Below, in pieces: positions 26,401-32,827 of a stretch of 32,827 nt of DNA; position 1 is the stretch's first letter, and the number at the start of each line of letters is the position of its first letter. Source of the stretch: CALGLS01 sp964508085 (lineage in GTDB: Bacteria; Bacteroidota; Bacteroidia; Chitinophagales; Saprospiraceae); assembly GCA_964508085.1 (NCBI GenBank), contig CAZDTI010000038.1, positions 1-32,827 on the forward strand, in the 5' to 3' direction. A program made the position numbers and the translations under genes. The notes beneath the pieces are model-generated. The model had not been told where the DNA came from. It made no database searches and saw only the letters and a program-made list of their open reading frames with translations.

Positions 26401-29400
26401 CCGGCAGTCGCAACAACGGTTGACGTACAGTCTCCTCCGACTACCGCACCAGTAGCCAATTATACTTTGGCAACAAATTGTGCTCCAACTGATTTAACCT
26501 TGACTGCGAATGCAACAGCCGGTTCAGGTGCCATCGCGACTTACAGTTGGACGGGACCAAACAATTTTACATCAGATATTCAAAACCCTACGATACCAAA
26601 TGCCACAGAAAATAACAATGGTTCTTACACCCTAATTATTACGGACATCAACGGATGTACAGCTACTCAAGCCGTGCAAGTCACTGGAATTTCTAATTCA
26701 ATAGCTCAACCTATTCTGTCTTTTACACAACCCGATTGTGAAGGTGGCGTAATCACAATAACAGCACCGCAATACAGTGGATCTTCAGTGGATTATACAT
26801 GGACAACACCGAGTGGAACCACTACAAATATCTCTGGACTGAACACCAATCAGCTGATTATCAGCCCAATAGCTACAGCAACTCACGAAGGGGAATACTC
26901 CGTCGAAATAACAGTAGATGCTTGTACTTTAACCTCTGATACTTTTGATCTTGATGTTTTTGATAGTCCAACAGTTGCACCAACTGCAAGCGCTGGAGTA
27001 ATTTGTTCTGGAGAAAGTTTGTCCTTAACAGCCGGTGGAGCAGGAGCGACTACTTATAGTTGGACAGGACCAAATGGCTTTAGCTCGTCTGCACAGAATC
27101 CTGTAATTTCGGATGTTACAGCGGCTACAAACGGTTCTTATACCGTAGTAGCTTCTAACGCAAGTGGCTGTTCTGCAACGGCTTCTGTTTTAGTTTCTAA
27201 CATTACAAATACAGTAACAACTCCAGTGATTACAGGAAGTGGCCCAGTTTGTTCAGATGCTAGTTTCACGCTTGCTGCACAAACGGCTTACACAGGTACT
27301 ATAATTACTTATGCATGGACAAACGGTATCGGTGCCTTAGTCGGAACAGGATCTACTTTGACCTTAGCTGCTAATGCTGCAAACGCGATTTCTCCTTACC
27401 AACTGGTGGTTACCGTAGATGGTTGTACTTCTGATCTTTCCATTGCTGAAACAGTGGAAGTAATAACAGAGCCAGTAGCAATTGCTTCTACGGCAGGTGA
27501 TGTTTGTTCCGGTAGCGACATGCAGTTATTCGCAGGCAGTATTCCAAACGCAACTTATGAATGGAGAGTCTCTGGTAGCGCAACAATAATCAGTACAGAA
27601 CAAAATCCGATAATATATAACATTTCAGCTACAACGGTTTATGAAGTGACCGTAAACGTAAACGGTTGCGTCTCTAATCCAGTGGCTACGACGACTGCAA
27701 CGGTACTCACAGCTCCAACTGTAACCCCTGTAGCCAATTACACCTTGAACGGAGACTGTTCTCCATCCAATCTTGTATTGACGGGAGGAGGAGTAGATGG
27801 TTCTGGTAGTACATTGAGCTATGTCTGGTCTGGGCCAAATGGTTTCAGCTCGACAGTAGCAAATCCAGTTATCACAGACGCAGTAGCGGCTAACAATGGT
27901 GCTTACAGCGTGACGGTAACTGACGAAAACGGGTGTTTTGCAACCAATAGCATCGCTATAAACAACATTGCGGATCAGGTAGCTATCCCAGTAATCAGTA
28001 GTTCTGGACCAGTTTGTGACGGCGAAATCATTGTTCTTTCTGTTCCCGAATATTTCGGTTCTAGCGTTGCTTACACTTGGACAACTCCAGCAGGAACGAC
28101 GGTTGATATTACTGGTTTGAATACAAATGAAATAACAATTAGTCCAGCAGATTCTACGATTCATGAAGGAAATTATTCCGTAAGTGTTGCTGTAGATGGT
28201 TGCACACTATCGTCCTCCAATTATGATGTAAGCGTTTACCCAGCTCCCGTTTCCGCAATAGCGGTAGTTAATGCAGATCCTTGTGCTGGTGGTTCTTTGG
28301 AGCTTTCTGCAAATGCAACAGGTTCAGGCTTACTGACTTATGCTTGGACAGGACCAAACGGATTTACCTCTAATTTAGCAAACCCAGTAATCAGTAATAC
28401 TACTGTTACGAATAACGGAGATTATAATTTAATAGTGACAAGTAACACTGGATGTGCAGCAACAGAAACGGTAACTGTAAACAGTATTTTGACAGAACCC
28501 GAAACACCAACCATCACCATCAACTCTATCTGCGATGGGGATAATTTAGTCATGACTACTTCTGCTACAGGTACAACCTTTGAATGGATCGGCCCACTCG
28601 GTGCTTCAGCAGCAACCTTGGCTTTAACTGGATTGACCACTGTAGCAGGCGCTACTTCCTTACCAAATTCAAGTGCTTCTTACCTAGAAGGTGATTGGTC
28701 TGTTCAAGTAACAGATGCCAATGGTTGTGTCAGTCTTTCGAATCCAGTAAACATCAATATTAATGAAATACCAGTGGCTTTGGCTGTAAATGATGGCCCA
28801 CACTGTGCAGAAAATCCAGTACAGCTTTCCGCAAATATAGTGGCAGATGCGACGTACCGATGGTATGACGGAGATCCGGGAGGTGCGCCTGCCGGAGATC
28901 TTATTGCGATGGAAAGAGAAATTGTTGTCAATAATTTGGCAGCAGGGGTTTATGAATATTATTTAACAATAGAAAAGTCAGCTTGTACCTCTACAGCGAG
29001 TATGACCACCGTAATAATTGATACCGCAGCGGCAGTGGTTCCTACGGCAACTTACACTTTAGCAGCCGATTGTTCTCCTACTGACTTGACCTTGGCCGGA
29101 AACGTAACAATAGGTTCTGGTGCAGCAACATCTTACAGTTGGACAGGTCCAAATGGCTTTACTGCTTCTGTTGAAAATCCAACAATACCAAACGCAACAA
29201 CAGACAATAACGGTTCTTATACTTTAGTGGTCGGCGATGAAAATGGTTGTACTGCTTCAGGTGTAGTAGAAGTGTTAGGAATTTCAAATGCATTGGCGAT
29301 GCCGATCATTAGTAGTTCCGCTCCTGATTGTGAGGGTGGGGTAGTGAGCTTGAATGTTGCGCAATATGATGGTGCTTCTGTTGATTATATTTGGACCACT

Positions 29401-32400
29401 CCAGCTAATACAACAGTGAATATCACCGGACAGAATACAAACGGAATTACCATAAGTCCATTAGTAACTGGTACGCATGAAGGAGAATATTCCGTGAGTG
29501 TAATCGTAGATGGTTGTGTATTAGAATCAGATACTTTTGATTTAGATGTCTTTGATATTCCAACAACAGCGGCTACGGCAACCGCACCCACTTGTAATGG
29601 AGATAATTTAGTCCTTTCTGCAAATGCAACAGGTGCGACTGCTTACTTATGGACTGGACCAAATGGTTTTACATCCACTGCTGTTAATCCTACTTTATCG
29701 GCGGTTTCTATTGCAAACAACGGAACCTATAGTTTAGAAGTAACAAGTGTCTCTGGATGTACGGCCATTTCCTCTTTAGTGGTGAATTCTATCAATAACA
29801 TTCCCACTACACCAACGATTACCTCTGCAGGTACACCTTGTTCAGATGGTTTAGTAGAATTGTATATCCAAGAATCTTATACCGGAACAACCATCAATTA
29901 CGAATGGACAAATGGCGCTGGAACGGTAATCGGGACAGCAGCTACTGTAAGTTTATTACCAACAGCAGCAAACGCTATTTCGCCTTACCGGGTAGAGGTA
30001 ACTGTAGATGGTTGCCCATCAGAATTGGCGGAACCGATGGAAGTTTTAGTTACAAATCTTCCAGTGGCTACTGCTACGAATGGTGGAAGTATTTGCCCAG
30101 GAGAAAGTGCACAACTTTTTGCAAATACAATTATAGGCGCAAGTTACGAATGGCGTGTTTCAGGATCAGCTACTATTATTTCTACGCAGCAAAACCCAGT
30201 TATTCCAACATTGTCAGCTACGCAAACTTATGAATTAACAGTGACTTCAAACACTTGTGTATCTGACCCTGTATCTACAACAGTCGTTACAGTCAACACT
30301 GCTCCTACAACGGTACCTACCGCCAATTATACCTTGGCTCCAAATTGCGCGCCTTCAGCTTTAGGCTTATCTGCAAATATCACTGCTGGATCAGCGGCAG
30401 TAGCATCATACAATTGGACAGGACCAAATGGATTTACTTCTACCACAACTAACCCAACCATTCCAAACGCAACAACAGCAGCAAATGGAACTTATAATTT
30501 AGTTATTACAGATGCAAACGGCTGTACAGCAACAGGAAATGTCGAAGTAGTTGGCATTTCAAACGCCCAAGCCATGCCAATCCTAAGCAGCAGCGGACCC
30601 GATTGCGATGGCGGAACATTTACTTTAACCGTTCCTCAATACTCCGGAGCTTCCGTTGATTACATCTGGACAACTCCAGCAAACACAACAACTAACATCA
30701 CAGGATTAAATACTAACGAAATAACAATCAGTCCTCTAGCTACAGCAACTCACGAAGGCGAATACTCCGTCGAAATAACAGTAGATGGCTGTGTCCTAAA
30801 CTCAGATACCCTTGACTTAGATGTATTCGATTCTCCAACTGCTGCACCTACCGCAACAGTAACTGCGATTTGTGCAGGAGGTGATTTGAATCTCACAGGA
30901 AATACAACAGGCGCTATCAACTACAACTGGACAGGACCAAACGGTTTCACTTCCAGCTCTGAAGATGTACTGTTAAGTGGTGTTACTGAATTGGCGAATG
31001 GAACTTATACTTTGATTGTTTCAAACGCAAGCGGTTGTTCCGCAACGGCTTCCGTAGTCGTTTCTAATATTGATGCTACACCAGTCATTCCTGTCGTGAG
31101 TAGTAATGGAGCAGTCTGCGCAGATGCGACTTTCACTTTAGCTGTGCAGACACCATATACGGGAACAACGATTACTTATAATTGGACAAATGCATTGGGT
31201 GCTACTGTCGGAACGGGTGTAAGTTTAAGCCTTGCAGCAAACGCAGCTAACGCGGTCTCTCCATATCAAGTGGCTGTGACCGTTGATGGTTGTACTTCTG
31301 AATTCTCAGCTGCGACACCTGTACAAGTAATAGAATTACCTAATGCAACCGCTTCAAACACTGGCGCGATTTGCCAAGGTGAAAATATTCAATTAACCGC
31401 AGGAGATATTCCTGGCGCCACTTACGAATGGCGAATTTCTGGCTCTACTACAGTAATTTCTACAAATCAAAATCCAATATTCTACAACTTGTCAGCTACA
31501 ACAATTTATGAAGTAACCGTCATCACCGATGGTTGTATTTCTGATCCAGTAGCGACAACTTCAGTAACAGTGAACACCCCACCAACCGTAGTTCCAGTTC
31601 CTGCTTATACTTTGAACGGAGATTGCTCGCCTTCTGATTTGAGTTTCACAGGCGGTGGTCTTAACGGTTCTGGTTCAACTTTGAATTATGCTTGGACCGG
31701 ACCGAATAGTTGGACTTCCACTTTGGCTAATCCAACCATTCCAAACGCAACAGAAGCATATAACGGAACCTACATGGTTGTCGTCACTGATGAAAATGGC
31801 TGTTCCGCTTCTGCTAGTTTAGGGATAAATAACATCTCTGACCAAGTTTCTATTCCTGTTATCAGTAGTACTGGACCAGTTTGTAATGGAGAGGTTGTGA
31901 CTTTAACCGTTCCGGCTTACACCGGTTCTTCTGTCACTTACAACTGGACAACACCAGGGGCGACAACAAACATTACAGGTTTAAATACAAATGAAATAAC
32001 AATCAGCCCAGCCGATTCTACAATTCATGAAGGCAATTATTCTTTACAGGTAATTGTAGATGGTTGTACACTCAATTCTGCGAACTATGCTGTGGAAATA
32101 TTCCCCGCTCCAGTTTCTGCTGTAGCAGTTGCTATTCCTAATGCTTGTGATGGCGGTTCCATGATGCTTAGCGCAAATGCAACAGGTACTGGTGGATTGA
32201 CTTACTCTTGGTCTGGACCAAACGGATTTAGTTCTAACTTAGAAAACCCAATAGTTAATAACATTGATGTTACAAATAATGGACAATACTCTTTGACTGT
32301 GACTTCTGTAAGTGGTTGCCAGTCTACTGAATCTGTAAATGTAAGCACTATTTTACCGCCAGCAGAAACACCAACCATTTCCATCAGCTCTATTTGTGAT

Positions 32401-32827
32401 GGGGAGAACTTAGTGATGGAAACTTCTGCAATAGGTACAACCTTTGAATGGATTGGTCCACTAGGGGCTTCTGCATCCACTTTGCTATTGCCAGGATTGA
32501 CAACAGTAACGGGAACAACTACCTTAGGAACAGCAAACGCTTCCTACCTAGAAGGGGACTGGCAAGTTCAAGTAACAGATGCAAACGGTTGTGTCAGTAT
32601 TTCTAATCCAATTGCAATTAGTATAAATGAAATCCCAGTTGCGGTAGCAAATAATGATGGCCCACATTGTCAACAAGGTAATGTAGTACAGTTGTTAGCT
32701 AGTGATGCTGTTGATGCGACTTACCGTTGGTATGATGGGGATCCACTTGGCGCGCCAGCTGGTGACTTAATAGCCATGGAAAAGAACCCAATGGTCTCTG
32801 GACTAGCAGCTGGCACACATGATTTCT
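17419..32827 (+). CDS. Giant modular secreted protein (SdrD-B and Ig-like array), 3' end outside the window
   Basis: One open frame from ATG 17419 to the window edge: at least 5,136 residues and still open. Frame was checked by hand at 20221, 21841, 23239, 25141, 27661, 30001 and 32581. A long signal peptide (hydrophobic core FFKVLLTISALLAATNSVIG) starts the protein. Residues about 50-1740 are a Cys-rich region with CCPTGSC and CCPGVAC motifs and no family I can name. A DUF11-like domain (about 1745-1850), three SdrD-B-like domains (about 1942-2304) and another DUF11-like domain (about 2305-2480) follow. From about residue 2484 the protein is wholly Ig-like modules of about 80-90 residues, each with a Cys near the start, a central Trp and a Cys near the end. 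Probably a T9SS-exported surface adhesin; the sorting domain would be beyond the window. All other ORFs in this stretch are shadows. Confidence 0.93.
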   Translation, partial: MNTQTLNPTKTLSNGDQSKKSAFIRLFPFFKVLLTISALLAATNSVIGQFVVSVPNGSFPGGSSISICEEDSGEDFIFTWAAITLLGAHSPRIDVTLPDGATYIAGSFVEDSLSAEGAAALTIETGNILRITFPDSLAGFETGGYRFRLKYDCDFIDATSGSLIYLNTTAFSDEGNNTTSPPPGPLNNTFAKADVGIDTLINGRLTGAIVGNTYSRLFEIQNNGVGDLHEFEVCLDYGSSLTPGDVRIGGVLTTPGLGGCVTVNATNFPTLSLPLAQNDTLGWSEEVTVSDCNISELGTNITANWGCDGSFCDPEDSGSMTIALADNIPTISEQSITRTFNGCLENGATIETVWEITSGLAYNLTLRPDAYSNNTYIDTASVEIDLGDGSGYVAYAGTQNSIANTSACGTTERSRFTTDPFLGPFDADAGAITVRMRYNIYTCCPTGSCNITNTSILGARPLLAIESMCGVDRSDQATSSSINMNTSTADQVPAFFPDGTTATWQYDINDMANISSFASEGQVCMQFTLDNQINFDATSIRWVDASGATTHVPTPANVDVGLYPVVHACFDQGDYHEDGSKIYFDASYTCVPSSCNNTITATMEMGFRFGDGSCGDNCEYRFLCEEGETILGDGCCPGVACDGLSHISLTTERICYGEPDNDNDGCADVGGSINTALISTERAMQGDELQFVSTARINLQSATDSFNYVYLQLGFPEAHGLGSSYNLEIVDDNLGLTYTCSSVNVFSTGDTLSTYYLTTDLLRGCGTIPSDFIFQDNDALTLTGTFTNLSNPGCGTEQLAYTANWFADRSASPVGVDRLQCNIPIPGSYSQVGYSYTIYPTNTSGNSYGCGGARFEYQVDFCIGGGGYQIQPFPYEIRNFFTPKLSGLKIPTGLELDRLELQETRFTNTFGQSYSPNLGTEDIISYAQISNGYITLDWDTWYTECTDQHKPNGGYTFEIQAYFEGSCESTTSQPEWFFEAEMDYCSPAVTDQIIRIDSFHTGNLPIIIPEIAIANTATDTIYPYNESALWDFAIQETNGSTARNNWVMFQSPSGAIIPTSVTDGSTTYTATNGIFQLGDVSANSINNYTVVVDYTKCELDSLIVFTGWDCTDYPISDQQIIQGALTCPMDTLKMFMLPAKPALQQTITDPPAPYEPCDVQTYEVRIINTEDATIYEPFFELFLPYTSGMEIIAGTEKYCYPCDPSNVVYDPANDLLSPTEINYTPLGIKYIWDLEVRVPEFDYTSNMGWPGLQDAANQDERNFFLTFDIKTTCDFIGGDFNNFKTKGRNYCGDVVETSLRNGTPLTYNSVAIDYISIVTMDYDSEINGCLDGGTINLNGSLRFLGNTDGNDTLIVALPPALSYSNIVFNPSQVTGTPNINIIGPGAGSVSFQEIRMQIDAGIPLGELIEYQIQTVVDPGEVLCDDGNALNVRTVRAASFLCDGLLCDGLVSSGSLYPPPILNISKDSIALSDLVIETNCGMTSVSVSNLTVTNIGSFDLLEDIDIELFYDADDSGTYTSGDVSLGSTTSTANLAMGESTNLNAGPYPVSPGQSCKLIAVATGCGCQPVEIVASALLSANAGDDNTGCSSDAFVLGCGEDLTGSGFTYQWFGLNGAPLDSLDDPNNPNATLSYTHYNSADLTLEYILLTTHPSMACNSVDTISITLKGLETLSGNEVTVCVDSLGMFSGPTGFANYQWTPTTGVVDPLDPQSLVAAPAGSQNYTLSYTDLQGCTSAFNQTVRGTICTDLELVKEVSPTTADIGEIITYDLYVINQGPNGASGITVADTLPSSLTYISSTPTGYDPVTHLWTIPGVMLPGDTNRITMYTQILTGGPIYNVAQIQTMNEGDLDSFVGNNEPAEDDQQGVCTGTPITLLCREIKKIGIGDDFTSYQWYKDGALIAGETADSIAISTPGTYQVLVDGANCPYGQCCPFVATEEPCANIGNLAWEDLDGNGVQDSGENGIAGVTVYLYDADTGLPVDTVVTDASGNYLFEEIATGNYYIDFDISTNPSGINYQGTSQDSGSDDATDSDANPTTGQTNNFAFDASTGDDLTRDAGYTPLADIGNFVWVDSNLDGLQNFGETKVPGVTVTLLDAITGAVVATTTTDADGLYLFSDIPYGNYSVNFNLNTATGFTDYFFTTSGTGDGTNDSEANASGDGPNFLFDPRTGDDLTHDAGINSLGNIGDYVWVDSDGDGVQDSGEPPVANVTVYLYDADTGLAVDSTITNAFGAYLFENKPAGNYFITFDPTTSNLGSAYTFATEDAGGDDALDSDVLSTGSTAVFAFNPETGDDLSLDAGLIPTPEIRNVKRTLSTDLLDSGNLDITFEIGVKNTGPVDLTNISLLDDLSGQLGAAFVGLSGTSPNVSILTSTATNTPSLNGGYNGSGNNDIFAGANTDLLAPDEEIRVMVIVEVDPLLATWPLMNQSTTSAEGLDSNGNPLENGLGVALTANDASDSGADFDTTNPGEPGDLGTPDDPLEITCTAADPVITGVPTSLCPGEDVTLTAFTTLTGVNYQWRISETTTIISTSANLTYNNITANTDFEVTIIPAAGECVYDVVEVVTVAVSTGPTTTPAANYTLNADCSPSDLTLTAVAVAGAGTITNYQWTGPNGYTSNVANPTIPNATTANNGSYTLVVTDDNGCTDSGVVEVTTIEDAVAQPIVTSSGAVCEGESITLSIPTYSGSSVTYTWTIPGSAANVTGQGTNMITIFPADAIDDPGNYAVSVNVDGCVLSANSDVTVYAAPTPTATTTMTDICDGGSFTLNGSATGTGPFTYSWTGPNGFTSTLQNPTLTNVNETYNGQYILTVNSGTACSEVTTTTVSTLLAESIPANITTNSPICEGDTLFLSTSTDGVQFEWIRNSDSASSLAEPGMTTVTESTEIPPGHPEYANGPWKVRVTDANGCTVESNVSPVVINPIPAAIANNGGAVCEGDAIQLYSNTLTGATYSWYDDDPESNPGANLVSLSQNPTINSLAAGTYTYYLTASQEGCVSPAVATTVDVQSPPTTAPVANYTLATNCAPTDLTLTANATAGSGAIATYSWTGPNNFTSDIQNPTIPNATENNNGSYTLIITDINGCTATQAVQVTGISNSIAQPILSFTQPDCEGGVITITAPQYSGSSVDYTWTTPSGTTTNISGLNTNQLIISPIATATHEGEYSVEITVDACTLTSDTFDLDVFDSPTVAPTASAGVICSGESLSLTAGGAGATTYSWTGPNGFSSSAQNPVISDVTAATNGSYTVVASNASGCSATASVLVSNITNTVTTPVITGSGPVCSDASFTLAAQTAYTGTIITYAWTNGIGALVGTGSTLTLAANAANAISPYQLVVTVDGCTSDLSIAETVEVITEPVAIASTAGDVCSGSDMQLFAGSIPNATYEWRVSGSATIISTEQNPIIYNISATTVYEVTVNVNGCVSNPVATTTATVLTAPTVTPVANYTLNGDCSPSNLVLTGGGVDGSGSTLSYVWSGPNGFSSTVANPVITDAVAANNGAYSVTVTDENGCFATNSIAINNIADQVAIPVISSSGPVCDGEIIVLSVPEYFGSSVAYTWTTPAGTTVDITGLNTNEITISPADSTIHEGNYSVSVAVDGCTLSSSNYDVSVYPAPVSAIAVVNADPCAGGSLELSANATGSGLLTYAWTGPNGFTSNLANPVISNTTVTNNGDYNLIVTSNTGCAATETVTVNSILTEPETPTITINSICDGDNLVMTTSATGTTFEWIGPLGASAATLALTGLTTVAGATSLPNSSASYLEGDWSVQVTDANGCVSLSNPVNININEIPVALAVNDGPHCAENPVQLSANIVADATYRWYDGDPGGAPAGDLIAMEREIVVNNLAAGVYEYYLTIEKSACTSTASMTTVIIDTAAAVVPTATYTLAADCSPTDLTLAGNVTIGSGAATSYSWTGPNGFTASVENPTIPNATTDNNGSYTLVVGDENGCTASGVVEVLGISNALAMPIISSSAPDCEGGVVSLNVAQYDGASVDYIWTTPANTTVNITGQNTNGITISPLVTGTHEGEYSVSVIVDGCVLESDTFDLDVFDIPTTAATATAPTCNGDNLVLSANATGATAYLWTGPNGFTSTAVNPTLSAVSIANNGTYSLEVTSVSGCTAISSLVVNSINNIPTTPTITSAGTPCSDGLVELYIQESYTGTTINYEWTNGAGTVIGTAATVSLLPTAANAISPYRVEVTVDGCPSELAEPMEVLVTNLPVATATNGGSICPGESAQLFANTIIGASYEWRVSGSATIISTQQNPVIPTLSATQTYELTVTSNTCVSDPVSTTVVTVNTAPTTVPTANYTLAPNCAPSALGLSANITAGSAAVASYNWTGPNGFTSTTTNPTIPNATTAANGTYNLVITDANGCTATGNVEVVGISNAQAMPILSSSGPDCDGGTFTLTVPQYSGASVDYIWTTPANTTTNITGLNTNEITISPLATATHEGEYSVEITVDGCVLNSDTLDLDVFDSPTAAPTATVTAICAGGDLNLTGNTTGAINYNWTGPNGFTSSSEDVLLSGVTELANGTYTLIVSNASGCSATASVVVSNIDATPVIPVVSSNGAVCADATFTLAVQTPYTGTTITYNWTNALGATVGTGVSLSLAANAANAVSPYQVAVTVDGCTSEFSAATPVQVIELPNATASNTGAICQGENIQLTAGDIPGATYEWRISGSTTVISTNQNPIFYNLSATTIYEVTVITDGCISDPVATTSVTVNTPPTVVPVPAYTLNGDCSPSDLSFTGGGLNGSGSTLNYAWTGPNSWTSTLANPTIPNATEAYNGTYMVVVTDENGCSASASLGINNISDQVSIPVISSTGPVCNGEVVTLTVPAYTGSSVTYNWTTPGATTNITGLNTNEITISPADSTIHEGNYSLQVIVDGCTLNSANYAVEIFPAPVSAVAVAIPNACDGGSMMLSANATGTGGLTYSWSGPNGFSSNLENPIVNNIDVTNNGQYSLTVTSVSGCQSTESVNVSTILPPAETPTISISSICDGENLVMETSAIGTTFEWIGPLGASASTLLLPGLTTVTGTTTLGTANASYLEGDWQVQVTDANGCVSISNPIAISINEIPVAVANNDGPHCQQGNVVQLLASDAVDATYRWYDGDPLGAPAGDLIAMEKNPMVSGLAAGTHDF
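22651..22950 (+). other. DUF11-like domain of the giant protein
   Basis: TDLELVKEVSPTTADIGEII followed by YDLYVINQGPNGASGITVAD and LPSSLTYISS is a clear DUF11 (conserved repeat) signature, an extracellular beta-sandwich domain common in bacterial surface proteins. It marks the change from the Cys-rich region to the recognisable modular part. Confidence 0.85.
23242..24330 (+). repeat. Three tandem SdrD-B-like domains in the giant protein
   Basis: Units at 23242-23607, 23608-23967 and 23968-24330 (366, 360, 363 nt). Each opens with IGN/IGD-x-(V/A)W-(V/E)D-x-(D/N)-x-(D/N)G-x-Q, has a V-T-V-(Y/T)-L core and ends TGDDL(T/S)xDAG. SdrD-B domains are Ca2+-binding or Cna-B-like rods that hold adhesive regions away from the cell surface. 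The acidic DxDGDGVQDSGE-type loops fit Ca2+ binding. Confidence 0.9.
24331..24867 (+). other. Second DUF11-like domain of the giant protein
   Basis: EIRNVKRTLSTDLLDSGNLD, ITFEIGVKNTGPVDLTNISL and LLAPDEEIRVMVIVEVDPLL fit a DUF11-like beta-sandwich with a divergent sequence. It joins the SdrD-B rod to the Ig-like array. Confidence 0.6.
24868..25149 (+). repeat. Orphan E'-type Ig-like module before the array
   Basis: Contains TSLCPGEDVTLTAF, YQWRISETTTIIST and a closing Cys. The YQWRIS...TTIIST core matches the fifth module (E') of flavour II units (YEWRVSGSATIIST), yet no A-D modules precede it. It looks like the surviving end of an older unit. Confidence 0.7.
25150..26457 (+). repeat. Five-module unit 1, flavour I (436 aa)
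   Basis: Modules A-B-C-D-E, starting at NYTLNADCSPSDL. The D module has FEWIRNSDSASSLAEPG and E has YSWYDDDPESNPG, the marks of flavour I. The most diverged flavour I unit in the window. Confidence 0.85.
26458..27735 (+). repeat. Five-module unit 2, flavour II (426 aa)
   Basis: Starts at NYTLATNCAPTDL. Module D' has WTNGIGALVGTG and E' has YEWRVSGSATIIST. Closest relative is unit 5: 26870-26920 matches 30737-30787 at 50 of 51 bases. Confidence 0.88.
27736..29049 (+). repeat. Five-module unit 3, flavour I (438 aa)
   Basis: Starts at NYTLNGDCSPSNL. D has FEWIGPLGASAATL, E has YRWYDGDPGGAPAGDL. Closest relative is unit 6 (NEITISPADSTIHEGNYS and CDGDNLVM-like segments shared). Confidence 0.88.
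29050..30324 (+). repeat. Five-module unit 4, flavour II (425 aa)
   Basis: Starts at TYTLAADCSPTDL. D' has YEWTNGAGTVIGTA and E' has YEWRVSGSATIISTQQNPVI. It differs from units 2 and 5 in C' (SVSGCTAISS instead of NASGCSATAS), so it is a distinct flavour II lineage. Confidence 0.85.
30325..31602 (+). repeat. Five-module unit 5, flavour II (426 aa)
   Basis: Starts at NYTLAPNCAPSAL. D' has YNWTNALGATVGTG, E' has YEWRISGSTTVIST. Module by module it matches unit 2, exactly 3,867 nt upstream. Confidence 0.88.
31603..32827 (+). repeat. Five-module unit 6, flavour I, cut by the window edge
   Basis: Starts at AYTLNGDCSPSDL. D has FEWIGPLGASASTL, E has YRWYDGDPLGAPAGDL and breaks off at the window end. 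Matches unit 3, 3,867 nt upstream. Confidence 0.88.

Noticed and set aside
17415..32480. Many ORFs of 65-180 codons, mostly on the minus strand, inside 17419-32827
   Set aside because: They lie antisense or out of frame to the continuous plus-strand frame. Their translations are low-complexity mirror images of the repeated modules and share no known domain.
24868..32827. Possible CRISPR or other non-coding tandem array
   Set aside because: The period is about 250 nt within 1.3-kb units, it keeps an open reading frame throughout, and the conserved positions follow codons (Cys, Trp, Gly). It is protein repeat coding sequence.

Overview
The window comes from an AT-rich Bacteroidota chromosome, most likely from the Saprospiria (Lewinella/Saprospira-like). 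This placement is inferred from content, not from a marker gene. The supporting signs are a type A T9SS C-terminal sorting domain on a secreted peroxidase, a CHU_C (type B) sorting domain on another secreted protein, several matches to the Bacteroidota promoter core TAnnTTTG, an LVIVD-family lipoprotein pair, and a giant protein of SdrD-B and Ig-like modules. No tRNA, rRNA, CRISPR array, transposase or integrase was seen.

1-5449: a secreted animal-type haem peroxidase with a poly-Gly linker and T9SS tail, followed by a good terminator; a convergent bestrophin-family channel; an ECF-type sigma factor overlapping a very short membrane-protein gene (apparently a shortened sigma-partner protein); and lgt (prolipoprotein diacylglyceryl transferase). 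5432-7884, minus strand: a probable operon reading HD-type (p)ppGpp hydrolase-like protein, AlkA-like DNA glycosylase, DUF763 protein. 8079-10482, plus strand: a two-gene ABC exporter with a plausible promoter.

10444-13268: an unusual block. An 84-bp direct repeat (about 85% identical) covering the 3' end of the ABC permease gene occurs at both ends. Related hairpins lie at the inner edges. Between them are three minus-strand genes: an outer-membrane beta-barrel protein and two lipoproteins that look like the N-terminal and C-terminal halves of one LVIVD-family protein. Large imperfect palindromes lie between the barrel and LVIVD genes. The block looks like a cassette or recombination product.

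13253-17126, minus strand: a CHU_C-tailed secreted protein with a DUF11 domain, an RlmI-like PUA/SAM methyltransferase, and a cupin of the mannose-6-phosphate isomerase type II class.

17419-32827, plus strand: one open reading frame that runs off the right edge, at least 5,136 codons. Frame was checked by hand at several points. It encodes a signal peptide, about 1,700 residues of Cys-rich region, a DUF11-like domain, three SdrD-B-like domains, a second DUF11-like domain, and then an array of Ig-like modules. The modules group in fives (A-B-C-D-E, about 1.28-1.31 kb). The five-module units come in two flavours ordered I-II-I-II-II-I. A higher-order period of exactly 3,867 nt links unit 2 to unit 5 and unit 3 to unit 6. 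Secretion, T9SS and lipoprotein-processing themes recur through the window, but no single pathway joins all the genes.
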